NCBI GenBank assembly: GCA_963675135.1
Contig: OY776133.1
Coordinates: 32,385,994 to 32,449,993, forward strand
Length of the DNA stretch: 64,000 nt
Reading direction: 5' to 3'
Origin: Galeopsis tetrahit
Lineage: Eukaryota; Streptophyta; Magnoliopsida; Lamiales; Lamiaceae
In this document: positions 10,153 through 21,491 of the stretch, piece after piece
How the letters are laid out: every line of letters starts with the position of its first letter
Numbering within the stretch: position 1 is the first letter of the stretch
Notes under the pieces: generated by a model
What the model saw: the letters and a program-made list of their open reading frames with translations, nothing else
What the model was told of the DNA's origin: nothing
Databases searched by the model: none
Made by a program: the position numbers and the translations under genes

Positions 10153-13100
10153 TCAGAGATCATCCTCAGGAGGTGGCACCATCCCATATTGTGCCCACAC
10201 TCTTCTTTTCAAGGCCATGGCTTCTTGGTTTGTTCCCTTGGGTCCAAGAACCATCTTGTTCAGCTTGAGGATCTCAATAAATTCCTTCAGGATCCTTGCC
10301 TGGTCAATCCATCCTTCAAGCTTTGGAGGCATGTATATGATTGGCTTGGGAGCTGTGAGTTCAAATCTTGCAATATCAGCAGCTGCAAGTAGTTGTTGAT
10401 AGAGCTCTCTGTAATACTCTATCATGAACTCAGCAAAAGTGGAGTTGGCATCTTTTCCATTCCATCTGTCAATGACATAGTAGTCATAGACAAACTCCCT
10501 TTTAGCTTCCTCCCATGAGTCATTCAGCTGAATTGGCGCCCATTTATCCAAGTGAGGATATTTGGTGTCCATTGGGATCAATAGTTGAGCTTCATCTTGT
10601 TGTAAGTTGCTCTCTTCCTTCTTGGCTTCTGGAAGTCTGCTCTTCTTTTATCTCTTGCTCTTTGTGCTTCATCCATCAATTCCATCTTCTCTTGGGCCCT
10701 CATCATGGCTAGTTTCTGTTGAGTTTCAGGGTCTTTGCCATACCCTTCATGAAACAGCTTTGATGGATCATTTAGCACTACAACTTTCTTCTTCTTAGGT
10801 CCAGGTCCAAAGCCTTCTTCATACAACTCCTCTACATCTTCAGAAGCTTTGGCACCTTCAGTGGACTTAGTCTCAGTGGATTTTTCTTTCTCAGAAGACT
10901 TGTCCTTTTCAGCAGTCTTGTCTTCTTCAGCAGTTTTGGCCTTCTTTGAGATAGGCTCATCATCATCAATTTTGAATTCAGGTGGTAGATCAAGGCTGTT
11001 GGGAAAATCAGTGAATTTCTCAGCTTGTCTTTTCTTTCCTTTTTCCCTCTTGATCTTTCCTCTAGTTTGGACACCTTCAGCATCTTTGTCCAAACCAGAA
11101 ACTTCACCACCTGGCCTTTGCTGTAACCTCACACTTTCCTCTTGAGCTGAGGCCATTGAGTTCTTCAAAGCAAGTGCTAACTGCTCTTCTTCATTCAAAT
11201 CTTCTAAGTTCAGCATTGCTGGCTCTTTCCCTTTTCCCTCAGGAGCTTTGTCCTTACCTTTGACTGGACTTCCAATCACTAAGGCACCTTTTGCTCTTGC
11301 TCTTTCCCTTTCCCCCTTTTTGGCAGCATCAAAACATTCAGGTTTGAGCTCACTCATAGTAGATGCCATTAAGGACTGGGCTTGGGTTAGAGACTTCATC
11401 TCTTCCAACAAGTATACATTTTCATCATGTATATTTTGCATCCTATCACTGCTCAGGCTAAGGAAAGCTAGAACAGGCTTCATCTTTTGTTGGACAACCT
11501 CCTCCATGGTTGCTTTAAGAGATGCATCCAGTTGGGCCTTAAGGAGCTCAGTGAGGTTGGCCACTGCACCTTCAGCAATGTTGGCCATCACCTCTTGGGA
11601 AAATTTCTCTGAAGCTGCTTTCACCATAGCAAGCCTTTGTGCCTCTGCTCTTTTCTTTTGCAATGTTGTCTTCTTGCCAAGAGCTTGCTTAATGGTCAAT
11701 CTGATAGCTTGAACATTTGCATTGTGATTATCTCTAAGCAGCTTTTGATCTTTCTTGACCTCCTTTGAGATGTTCTCCATACTGACTTTGGCTTTGTGAA
11801 CTTCAGTGGAAATGGTTTGAAGACCAGATTCCACTCCTTCAATTCTTGCTTCTAATGTGGGTAACACCACATCCTCAGAGCCTGTCAGCCTCATTTCCAC
11901 AGATGCCAGGGTTCTTCCATGCTCATCTAATGCTCCAGAAGTTTCTGCATGAGCTGATTGAACTTGTTGAGCCAAGGAATCCAACTTTGTTGATTGCAAG
12001 CCAAGTAAGGCTTGTGCTGATCCAGAATCAACATGGATGGGAGCATCTGTCAAGAAGTCATCTGCAAAGATTTGATCAAGACTTATACCTATAATGTCAG
12101 ACAAATCAAAAGGGTTAGTGAAAATACACTCATCACCCTCAATTTCTTTTTCATAAGACTCTGATACATCAGCAGTCTTCTTCTCATTTTCAACTACTTC
12201 TTTTCTTCCTTCATTGTTAATTTCCTCACTTAAAGGAACAGGCCTCCTCTCATCAAGGGATTCCTGAAGTTCAGATTTGACTTCAAGAATAGCCTGCCCT
12301 TCCTCACTTATATCACCCTCATTTGGTGGTACACTCCCTATCCTAGTGATCACCACATCTCTCTCATCTACTACTCCCTCTGGTTTTTCCACTAAATTCT
12401 CCTTTTCAACTCCATCACCTAAACCTGCATCATCTCTACCTTCAACAAGGTTCAAAGATGGCAGTTGTGGGGAGATCACAGTGCTTATTTCAACAGCCAT
12501 TGAGTCATCCTGAATGATTAAGGGCTGATCAGTGTCCAACTCATCTGACACTGAATAGACCTTAACCAAACCAGCCTCTAGCATAGGAACCTCAACATCT
12601 TTAGGTTGTGCCTTGGGTTCAGAAGAACCTTCATTGGCAGATGTGTATTTGGTTGTGTTACCACCCTTGGTCAACACCTCTGAAGATACAGAGCCTTTCC
12701 TATGATAGGTTTTAGGAGGGTTTGAAAGTCTAGCTGATACAGAAGACTTGGGTTGAGTAGATTCAGGGAGGTTGGCTTGAGGGGTTTCAGGGGGGTTGGG
12801 TTTTGAAGGGTTTGAGGGATCATCAGGGGAATCATCATCATTGGAGCTGCTATCAGGGTGTTTGATGCCCTTAGCTTTCCTCTCCTTCTCCTTAATGATC
12901 TTATCATCTACCAACTTTGCAAAAACTTCCTCATCGGTAAGGAATCTTGTTTTCAACACACCAGCAAAGTGTAGCAATCTGCTCTCCTCCACTTGCCACC
13001 AGTTTGCACCCTTATCTTGAATGACTTGGGATATTTCCATAATGGTCTTGTCTTTCACATCCACAAGCATCCTCAAATCATGGAACATCTTCTGAATTCT

Positions 13101-14918
13101 TGGAAATTCAGCAAGTTGTGGATACAAACTGTCCACAGTAGCCTTGGCTCCTCCTCTGAGCATACTCTCATAAGTATACTCCTCCTCATCTCCACTTGAA
13201 TGGGGACTTTGGGTTATAGGGGAGTTGGCTCTGGATTCTCCTAAAGTGGCTTCAGGAAGGTTGAGTTCAGGGATATTGGCTTCAGAAGGATTGGTTGCAA
13301 TTGAAGGTACTTCAGTTGCTTTAGAGAGCAATGTATCTGAAGGGGATTTACTCAGGGGGGTTGGCTCAAAGAGTGCAGCTTCTAAAAGCTTTGAATAATT
13401 GAGCATAGATGAGTCAAGGGGAGATTGTAATCTTTTCTCATCTACTGCTATATCTGCTAGCACATCTATCCCACTTCTTTGCACACTCCCTTCTGGAGAA
13501 TATCTCTTTGTAAGATTGATGGGGGTGATAGGTTGATTGGTTGGGGTTATGTGGGTTTCAGGGGAGTTGGGCTCAGGGTTCTGAATTTCAGGGATGTTGG
13601 CCTCTATTGGTTGACCTTCAGGGACCTTGGATTCTGGAGTTCCAGAACCAGATGAGTTGGTCCTTGACTTGGATTTGGTCCTGCTTTCAGCTCTGCTCTC
13701 TCTTAGAGCAAGTTGGAGAGATCTTTCCTCCTGAAGCTCCAACACCTTATCAGTAGGCTTGGCCCTTCTCTTGCTGGCCCTACTGCTCCCACTACCTTCA
13801 CCATCCTTCTCAGGGACAACTTCCCTGATTCTCTTATCACCTCTAGACTTTTGTCTAGTCTCATTATACTTCTGTCTCAACTCTTCTGAATGATCAGAAG
13901 GCACACTTACTCCTTCTTTAGCAACTTCTTCCATTTCTACTGAAGCTCCTGAATTCTCCTCTGAGGGGACTTGAGACATTTTCCTTGTCTTTACCACTCT
14001 GGCCTTGGTCCTCTTTTTCAATTTTGGCTTCTCCTCCACATTTTCTTCAGTAGGTTTGGCCAGTAGCATCCTTCTTTGCTCAGTTTTCTTGTTGAGCTTT
14101 CTGAACATTATCTTCTGAGCTGGGAGGGGCTTTGCAAAGGTTTGCATTTGAGAATAATCGGAAAATCTCTCAATCAACAAGCTTGCCCTAGTGCAATACT
14201 TGAGTTTCCCTTCTAGGACAACCTTATTGTGAGTTTTCACCTTAAACTTGGCCTTTTCCTTCATCATTTCAGACATGATGAAGGTCCTCCAATCAAATTT
14301 GATGCCTTTGTCACTAGCATCAATGATTGCAGCCATAATTCTGATTCTTGGATGGTTGACTTGCTCCAAGCTTCCAGTATTGCTCAAGAGACTCTTAGCA
14401 ACTACCTCAAAGAGGTTGAGAAATTTTGGCTTGAGAGTCTTCTTGTTTTGTGTTGAAGAGATGGGACCTGGAACCAAGAGCCATTCTTGTGCTATCTCCT
14501 CTTCATGATCAGCACCATAGAATTCTGGATTCCTTCCTTTAGAAGGTAATCCAAAAGCTCCTTCAAGATCTTCTGAAGAGAATTTCACTCTATGAAATCT
14601 CTCTTCCTCATCTCCTTCTTCCACATATGAAAGCCTTGTAGAAACTTCACCATCTTCAGGTTTACCTCTCCACTTGAGAAAGGCAAAGAACTCAGCCATG
14701 TAGCTTTCCAAGCAAGAACTTGGTCTCCCCTCCATGAACTTCTGCAATCCAGCTCTTCTCAACCATCTCAAGGTTGGTGTAATCTCAGGGTCTTCACTTT
14801 CAAAAGATACTATGGGCTCAAAGTGAAGGCTGTTTTTGTTGCTCAAGTATCCAAAATCAAGGTCTAGAGCCTTGTTGGAGAAATCAATGATCATTTCTGG
14901 TCTAACTTTGGGAGCCAT
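10153..14918 (-). pseudogene. element 1 third ORF, large envelope-like or accessory protein
   Basis: A 1446-residue frame (14918-10578) overlaps a second frame (to 10153) that carries the C-terminal 142 residues, so a late frameshift near 10600 is likely. The N-terminal 280 residues are globular (LKPKFLNLFEVVAKSLLSN ... IRIMAAII) and match the start of the third ORF of element 2 (LEPKFQTLMDIAGKMLLGN ... VRVMAAIW). They resemble the putative plant transposon protein domain seen in such ORFs. The middle is low-complexity and rich in E, K, P and S with repeated N-PE motifs. A long coiled coil lies around residues 980-1200. I see no signal peptide or convincing membrane segment, so envelope is only a label. 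The start ATG has a good context (ttcaATGGCT). Confidence 0.7.
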
Positions 14919-15610
14919 TGAAGGTTTACAGAAATGAATTTGAGAGAGTTTTGAAGAAGATAAGAGCTAGGGTTTTGAATGCTTGGGGAAGAAATGTTTG
15001 TGGGGGATCTAAAGGCTTGAGAATATTCTAAAAAGAATGTTTGTCAATGAGTTGGTGAGTTTTGTGAGTTTTCAACCGTTGTCAAAAATGGAAAAACACA
15101 CTTGGACGGCCAGGATTGATTTCAGGGGAGTTGGCCAGTTTTGATCCAATGGTCAAAAACCAATGTAACAGTGAGTTGTTGGTTTTATTCAAAACGTGGA
15201 AGTTATTTAATATTAGTTAATGGTTGGGGAGTTTTCGAGATAGATCATGGCTTGAAAAGTGTAATGCAAACAAGAGTTAAATCTTGGCATTTAATGCATG
15301 GATAATGACCTTTTGGGTGGGGGACAAATTAAATCCCACAGTGATGATATCTGTAATTGGGACAGATATCAAAGTAGACAATGATTACCCAAAATAGGTG
15401 CTTATCAAACCAAGGAAATAGTTTGATAGCCAGGACAACTTATCTGACCCCACTAGGACAAGTGTCCTGAAAAGATGTGGACAAGTGTCCTGAGATTCAA
15501 TGGACAAGTGTCCTGAGTGATTGTGATCATCTCTTCTGAACTTCAGTAGACTTGACCAAGTCTGCTGAGAACCAATTTAGTTACCTTACTCCCATTAACT
15601 TCAGTGGATT
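14919..15610 (-). promoter_or_regulatory. spacer between pol and third ORF of element 1, leader-like
   Basis: No ORF is present. The minus-strand sequence just before the ATG (aaaaccctagctcttatctt, then cttcaaaactctctc) looks like a CT-rich plant 5' UTR. A triple palindromic repeat at 15461-15516 lies in the same spacer. Confidence 0.45.
15461..15516. repeat. three copies of the palindromic word ggacaagtgtcc
   Basis: The phrase ggacaagtgtcctga occurs three times within 56 bp with 7-10-bp spacers. Each copy contains an inverted repeat (ggaca/tgtcc), so each could form a small hairpin or bind a dimeric factor. Confidence 0.65.
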
Positions 15611-18600
15611 TTACTTGTCCAACTTCCCTGGATCAAGTAATCCCAACTCTGCTGATAGCTCCAGAAACCTTGCCTCTGCAAGTAGCTTTGTTAGAATATC
15701 AGCTTTTTGATGATCTGTGTGGATCTTGACCAACTTTATGTCCTTCTTCTTTACATGATCTCTAATGAAGTGATGCTTGATGTCCACATGTTTGCATCTT
15801 GTGTGTAATACAGGATTTTGTGATATTGAAATTGCATTATTGTTATCACAAAATATTGGCACTTCAGTAGAGTTGACTTTGTAGTCTCTTAGTTGTTGTC
15901 TCAACCAAAGGATTTGAGCACAACAACTTCCAGATGCAACATATTCAGCTTCAGTGGTGGAAGTAGCCACTGTGTTCTGCTTCTTGGAAAACCAAGATAT
16001 AAGCTTGTTGCCTAAGAATTGACAAGTCCCTGAAGTGGACTTTCTATCAATTCTGCAACCTCCATAGTCAGCATCTGAGTAGCCAGTTAACTCAATATTG
16101 TCATCAGCAGGGTACCAAAGGCCTAGATTCTCAGTGCCTTTGAGATACCTCAAGATCCTCTTTGCAGCCTCAAGATGGCTTTTCTTAGGATTAGCTTGAA
16201 ACCTTGCACAAACACCTACTGCAAAGGTGATGTCAGGTCTGCTGGCAGTGAGATAGAGGAGTTATCCAATGATTCCTCTATACTCAGTGGAGTTGGTTGG
16301 AACACCACTTTCATCAGGATCCATCTTCCAATTTGTGTTCATTGGGATCCTTACTGGCTTGCTAGTAGCACACCCAAATTTCTTGATCATTTCTCTGGTG
16401 TACTTAGTTTGGTTGATGAAGATTCCTTCTTTTGATTGCTTAACTTGAAGACCCAAAAAGAAGTTCATCAACCCCATCATGGACATCTCAAACTTGCTTT
16501 GCATTAGCTTTGAGAACTTCTCACATAGCTTCTCATTGGGGGATCCAAATATTATGTCATCCACATAAATTTGGACAAGCAAGATGTCCTCTCCTTCAGA
16601 GATTCTGAAGAGAGTTCTGTCCACAGTTCCCTTGGTGAATCCATGATCCAGGAGGAATTGTGACAGTGTGTCATACCAAGCCCTAGGGGCTTGCTTGAGT
16701 CCATATAGAGCCTTCTTCAGTCTGTAAACTTGGTTTCCAACCTCAAAACCAGGGGGTTGCTCCACATAGACTTCTTCTTTCAAGACTCCATTCAGAAAGG
16801 CACTCTTGACATCCATTTGGTACACTTTGAACCTCTTGTGGGCTGCATAGGCTAGAAAGAGCCTTATTGCTTCTAGCCTTGCCACAGGTGCAAAGGTCTC
16901 ATCATAGTCAATGCCTTCATGCTGGCAATAACCTTTTGCCACTAGTCTTGCTTTGTTTCTGACAATCACATCATTCTCATTCTTCTTGTTCTTGAACACC
17001 CATTTTGTTCCAATAACATCTTGATGTGAAGGTCTATCCACCAGCTCCCAAACTTCATTTCTGGTGAATTGATTCAGTTCTTCCTGCATGGTTGTGATCC
17101 AATTGGCAACTTGAAGTGCTTCTTCAATATCACTTGGTTCTTGCTCTGACAAGAAACAACAGAAAAGAGCACTTTCACCATGAAATCTCCTTGTTTTGAC
17201 TCCAATACTTGGGTCACCAAGTATTAGATCAGTAGGATGGTCAGACAACCAAGTCCTTCTTTTTCTGATCTCTTCAGTAGAGTTGTCCTCTACTGAGGTT
17301 GAGTCATTTTGATCATAAAATTCAGGATAATTGAATGCAGGATCTAATTCAGGATCATAATCAGGGGTGTTGTCCTCAATGTCAGGGACATTGGCATTTT
17401 CAACATTTTGAGTTCCCCCTTGATTATTTGATCCATTAACTACCTCAGCAGGAACTACTTCTTCATTGGTAGTTGTTACCTGGATGTGAACTGGGATTGG
17501 ATCATTCAGTTCACCATTTCCTTCAGTGGGATTTACCTCAGGAAGGTTGCCTTCAGGATTGTTGTCCAATGGGAGTTTTTCAGGTAGGTTGGCTTGGAAA
17601 ACTTCTATGAATTCAGTGTCTTTGTCTTTTAGGCTCAGTCTGGTTGTCCTTTGTGTGATTTCTTCTGATTCCAAGTTCTCATTCCTGAACTCATGAATAG
17701 ATTCATCAAACACAACATGAGGTGTTTCCTCCACAATAAGGGTTTTCTTGTTGTAGACTCTGAAAGCTCTACTGATTTGAGAATATCCAAGGAATACTCC
17801 CTCATCAGCTTTGCTATCAAAGGCTTTCAACTGTTCTTTCCCATTATTGTGTATGAAACACTTACAACCAAAGATGTGAAAGTATGACACTTTAGGCATT
17901 CTTCCTTTCCAGAGTTCAAAGGGGGTTTTGCCTTGCCCCTTAGTAATCAAACATCTATTTTGGGTATGGCATGCAGTGTTTATAGCTTCAGCCCAAAACC
18001 TCTTAGGTAAATTTGAATCAGCAATTAAGGTTCTAGCAGCTTCTTTTAAGGTTCTATTTCTCCTTTCTGCAACTCCATTTTGTTGAGGGGTTCTAGCTGC
18101 TGAGGTTTCATGAGCTATTCCATTAGATGTGCAATACTCATTGATGTATGAGTTTATGAACTCAGTGCCTTTATCAGATCTTATCTTGATAATGCTAAGG
18201 CTTTTCTCATTTGACAATCTCTTTAAAAGTTCAGGCAGTTTGACTTGTGTTTCCTTCTTATTAAGGAGAAATACTACCCATGTGAACCTAGAGAAGTCAT
18301 CTACTACAACCAATGTGTATTTTCTACCATTTATGCTTGCAGGGGTAATTGGTCCAAATAAGTCCATATGTAAAAGTTCAAGTACCCTTTCAGTAGAAAT
18401 GACTGGTTTTCCTTTGAATGAGGCTTTAATCTGTTTTCCTTCTTGGCATGATTTGCAAACATGCTCCTTAATGAAAACCTCATTAGGTAGTCCTTTAACT
18501 AATGCATTTCTAGCAATCTTGTTCATTGTTTTGAAGTTCAAGTGGTTTAATCTCTTATGCCATAGCCAACTTTTTTCACTAGAACTCTTAGCAATGAAAC

Positions 18601-19000
18601 ATGCAGCATCAGTAGGCTTGTCCCAGTCTGCAAAGTACACATTTCCTTTCCTAGTTCCAGTCAATAGAATTTGTTGAGTTTTATCTTTGATTAAGCATTT
18701 TCCACTAGAAAACTCAACATTGAAATCTTTATCACAGAATTGACTGATACTTAGGAGATTATACTTGAGACCAGCCACATAAGACACATTGAATACTTTG
18801 ATGTTACCAATCATCAAAGTACCACAACCTTTTGTTGTAGCTTGTGAGCTGTCTCCAAATGTGACATTTGGGGCTTCTTTTTCAATAAAATCAGTGAGGA
18901 GTTCCTTGTTTCCAGTCATGTGCCTTGAACATCCACTGTCAAGGTACCATGCTGACTTTTTACTCATGCTCCTCTTCTTGTGGCCCAATGGTACCTGCAA
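15611..19000 (-). pseudogene. element 1 pol polyprotein (PR-IN-RT-RH), one nonsense codon
   Basis: Copia-type polyprotein in one frame. It contains an aspartic protease (WYLDSGCSRHMTG), the HHCC integrase zinc domain (WLWHKRLNHLNF ... CKSCQEGKQ), and the integrase core (LLHMDLFGP, IRSDKGTEF, PQQNGVAERR). It then has reverse transcriptase (TKWVFKNKK ... QMDVKSAFLNG ... QIYVDDIIFGS) and RNase H (GYSDADYGG ... TEAEYVA ... HTDHQKADILTK). A TAA at 16262-16264 interrupts RNase H just after EYRGIIG, where the paralogue has Ser. The linker between IN and RT holds NLPE-type repeats also found in the third ORF. It is preceded by the gag stop and a ttgcag. Confidence 0.88.
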
Positions 19001-19900
19001 TTAGATAGGTTTAGGTACCCTTTGAGTTTTGGGCCCTGAGAGGTTAGCTGTATCTTTAGGAACCCAAACTTGCCTGATAACCCTGATTGATTCAAGGTGG
19101 CTAAGTTTTTTTCCTCTAGCATCTACATACACTGTCTTTCACTTAAATGCCTTTGGGAAAGTATGTGTGAAAGTGTTAACTCTGTAAGTTTCAGGAGACT
19201 TGTCAAATCTCCTGAACTTATGAGTTCTTTGTGCTACTTGAGGGAATCTTTGAGGAAAGGCTTTCTTATGACCATTACCCTTTGGCATGAAGGGTTTTGG
19301 TTGTCTCATTTTATTTAGCCTTTGAGGATAGTTGTCCTTAGGTCTAGTCAGCTGAGGCTTTCTCAGTAGAGTTGGCCTAGGCTGATTATACCTTGGATAA
19401 CTCCTCTGAACATTGTTCAGGAGAGTTGCCCTTCCATTAGGTCTATTCTGCTGACCAACATTCCTCTTGTGTTCAGGAGCTTTGGCCATTTCCTTAGGTT
19501 TAGGCCTAGTCTCCTGAAGCACTTGAGTAGGCAAGTCATCCATTTTGCCCTTTCCTTTGTTCAGTGGCTGTTTGTTTTCATTTTCAGTTGGTGCCACTGA
19601 CTTAACAAAGATTCTCTTAGTGTTACTTGTAGAAGCAACACTAAGACAAGGTGAAGATTCAAATGGATCAAAACCCAATCAACTTCTTTGAGCCATAGGT
19701 CTTTGATAACTCTGAATTTCCTCTATTGCTCTAGAGGATTTCTTCAGAGCAGACATCTTTAATTTCAGGCTCTCTTCACTTGTGTTAAGAATGTCATACT
19801 CATGTGAGAGGTTTTCAAATTTGGCATTTAGAATTTTTAATTCAAAATCTTTTCTCTTCTGAGAGAGAAGTTGATCATCAATCTCCTTTTGTTGGTCAAC
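19001..19900 (-). pseudogene. element 1 gag, C-terminal half only
   Basis: The reading from 19900 leftward is a coiled-coil gag segment (VDQQKEIDDQLLSQKRKDFE...) in the same frame as a basic tail. It is broken by TGA at 19679-19681 and again by TGA at 19139-19141, where element 2 and the surrounding match suggest Trp. It then ends at the normal gag stop (VPKPI, TAA near 19003). The matching tail in element 2 ends KWVPKT-stop. The N-terminal half with the RNA-binding domain is missing. Confidence 0.75.
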
Positions 19901-21361
19901 TGTTGGGATATAAATTCACCCTAAGCCCCACTTGATGATAGAATAGTTTTGATGGCCAAAACACTTAGAGTTTATAAATGTAATAGGATCAGCTGACTTG
20001 TATAGAACAGCTTAGACTAGTCTTGTGTGATCAACTGTATTGATATCAGCTGATCAGCACAGTCCTGACTTACATGCCTATCCTCAAGATGAGAAGAGTA
20101 GAAGACATGAAGACTAGAAGATCCTTGAAGACCAGATAAGTTAAGGTGCTTGTATACCTACTTATCTGATGGAGTCCCAGATTGAAGATGGCCTAAAAGC
20201 AGTACAAAGAATTTCCAGATCAGAAGAGTGTTACTCTACTGATATCAGAAGACAGAAGACCTAAGGCCAGAAGAGTAGTCAGAAGACTAGTAGTTCAGAT
20301 CAGAAGACTATGTGCTCTTCCAGGACTCGGCTGATTCCTAAGTCATCTTGCAATTCAAACGAAGACCTACCTTATTTAGAAGATTGACATGATCCCAGGA
20401 TTGAAGCAATCAAGCGGCTGGAATCAAGGAATCAAGCTATTATGGAAAGATTGCTCAAACGGCTAGTCAACTCCAACGGCTAGTTGCAACCAATCTCCAT
20501 TATAAATACAAGAGGATGAGAAATCACAAAGAAGAGAAGTCACAAGAGAGAATTCAACAAGCCAAGCAAGCAATCAAAGCTAAAGCCATACTGTTCTAAG
20601 AATTCTCAAAAGAGCCAGAAACCATTAGATTATCTATAGCTCTTAAGTGATTTCTATCCAACCCTTAAGAACCTGAAACCTGTTCATATTGTATATCAAT
20701 TGTTTTAGGCACAGTGGTTAAGCAAATTATAAGCTTGAACCATTAGTTGGATACACTTCAAAAACCCCAAACCCTCACCGAAAGGTTAAAGTTTTTGAAC
20801 CCCTCAAAGTGCAAGTGCTTACAATCACTTGTGGAGACCGTAGCTGTTAGGACGGCTCAGATCTCAAAGTCCTAACCTTGGGACTATAAAGGTCAAGACC
20901 CTTGTAATTTGTGGTAAATTAAAGGGATTAAACATCACGTGTGGACGTGAGAGTGGACGTAGGAACGTATATCCGAACCACTATAAATTACTGTGTTATT
21001 TACTTTCTGCACTTTACATTTCTGTCTTTACATACATTATTATATAGTGCATACTGTGATTTCAACATTCTTCAAAACAAGGCCATAACTTTCAAACCAG
21101 CATCAGCTGAGTATTTTCATTAAGCAAAACAAGTTGAACACTTTCATAAGAACTATAAGAACGAGTCTAAACCAGGCCTACCATAATTCCACATATAACC
21201 TCCTCAGTCAGATCACTATAGTCATCTGGACCAGCAGACTTGCAGTCCAGTTGACATAGCAATCAGAAGAGGTTCTCAACTCTGTTTGAAAAAGTTTTAA
21301 AGTCTATTCACCCCTCCCCTCTAGACTTTAATCCCATTCACTACTCGTTCAGGGACCAACA
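19901..21361 (+). repeat. 5' LTR of element 2
   Basis: Starts tgttgggatataaattcacc and ends cgttcagggaccaaca. A TATA box lies at 20501-20508. The region 20094-20320 is dense in agaagac/cagaaga words. It aligns with 33035-34471 end to end, apart from a roughly 25-bp indel near 21140 and scattered changes. Confidence 0.93.
20501..20508 (+). promoter_or_regulatory. TATA box of element 2 LTR promoter
   Basis: tataaata within ccattataaatacaagagga, repeated at 33634-33641 in the other LTR. This is the likely core promoter for full-length RNA, with the R region downstream. Confidence 0.55.
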
Positions 21362-21363
21362 AG

Positions 21364-21374
21364 TGGTATCAGAG
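21364..21374 (+). promoter_or_regulatory. primer binding site of element 2 (initiator Met-tRNA)
   Basis: tggtatcagag begins two bases after the 5' LTR. It is the classic plant copia sequence complementary to the 3' end of initiator tRNA-Met. Confidence 0.9.
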
Positions 21375-21491
21375 TAGTGGTTCTAACGGACTACTGTCTC
21401 TAGATTATCAGAAGACTTGAGGGAGTCTTTCTGTAGTCCTCTTGAACAGATCTATTCTTTTGAAAAACTTGTTTTTGAAAACTCATACAGC

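Larger units (their letters stand above)
7784..19900 (-). mobile_element. element 1: Sirevirus-like Ty1/copia retrotransposon, 5' end missing
   Basis: Reading leftward on the minus strand: gag C-terminal half (19900 to about 19003), pol (19000-15611), a spacer, a very large third ORF (14918-10153), a 3' untranslated region with a SINE, a PPT and the 3' LTR. The order gag, PR, IN, RT, RH is copia-type. A long extra ORF after pol is typical of the Sirevirus lineage. The 5' LTR, PBS and gag N-terminus are absent because the sequence stops at the left LTR of element 2. Pol and gag carry nonsense codons, so the copy is dead. Confidence 0.85.

Noticed and set aside
11248..11712. Plus-strand open frames opposite the third ORF of element 1
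   Set aside because: They are antisense shadows of a long, compositionally biased coding region.
10578..14918. Viral-type envelope glycoprotein in the third ORF of element 1
   Set aside because: No signal peptide, no clear membrane anchor and no cysteine-rich ectodomain. The sequence is coiled-coil and low-complexity. The envelope-like label is positional only.
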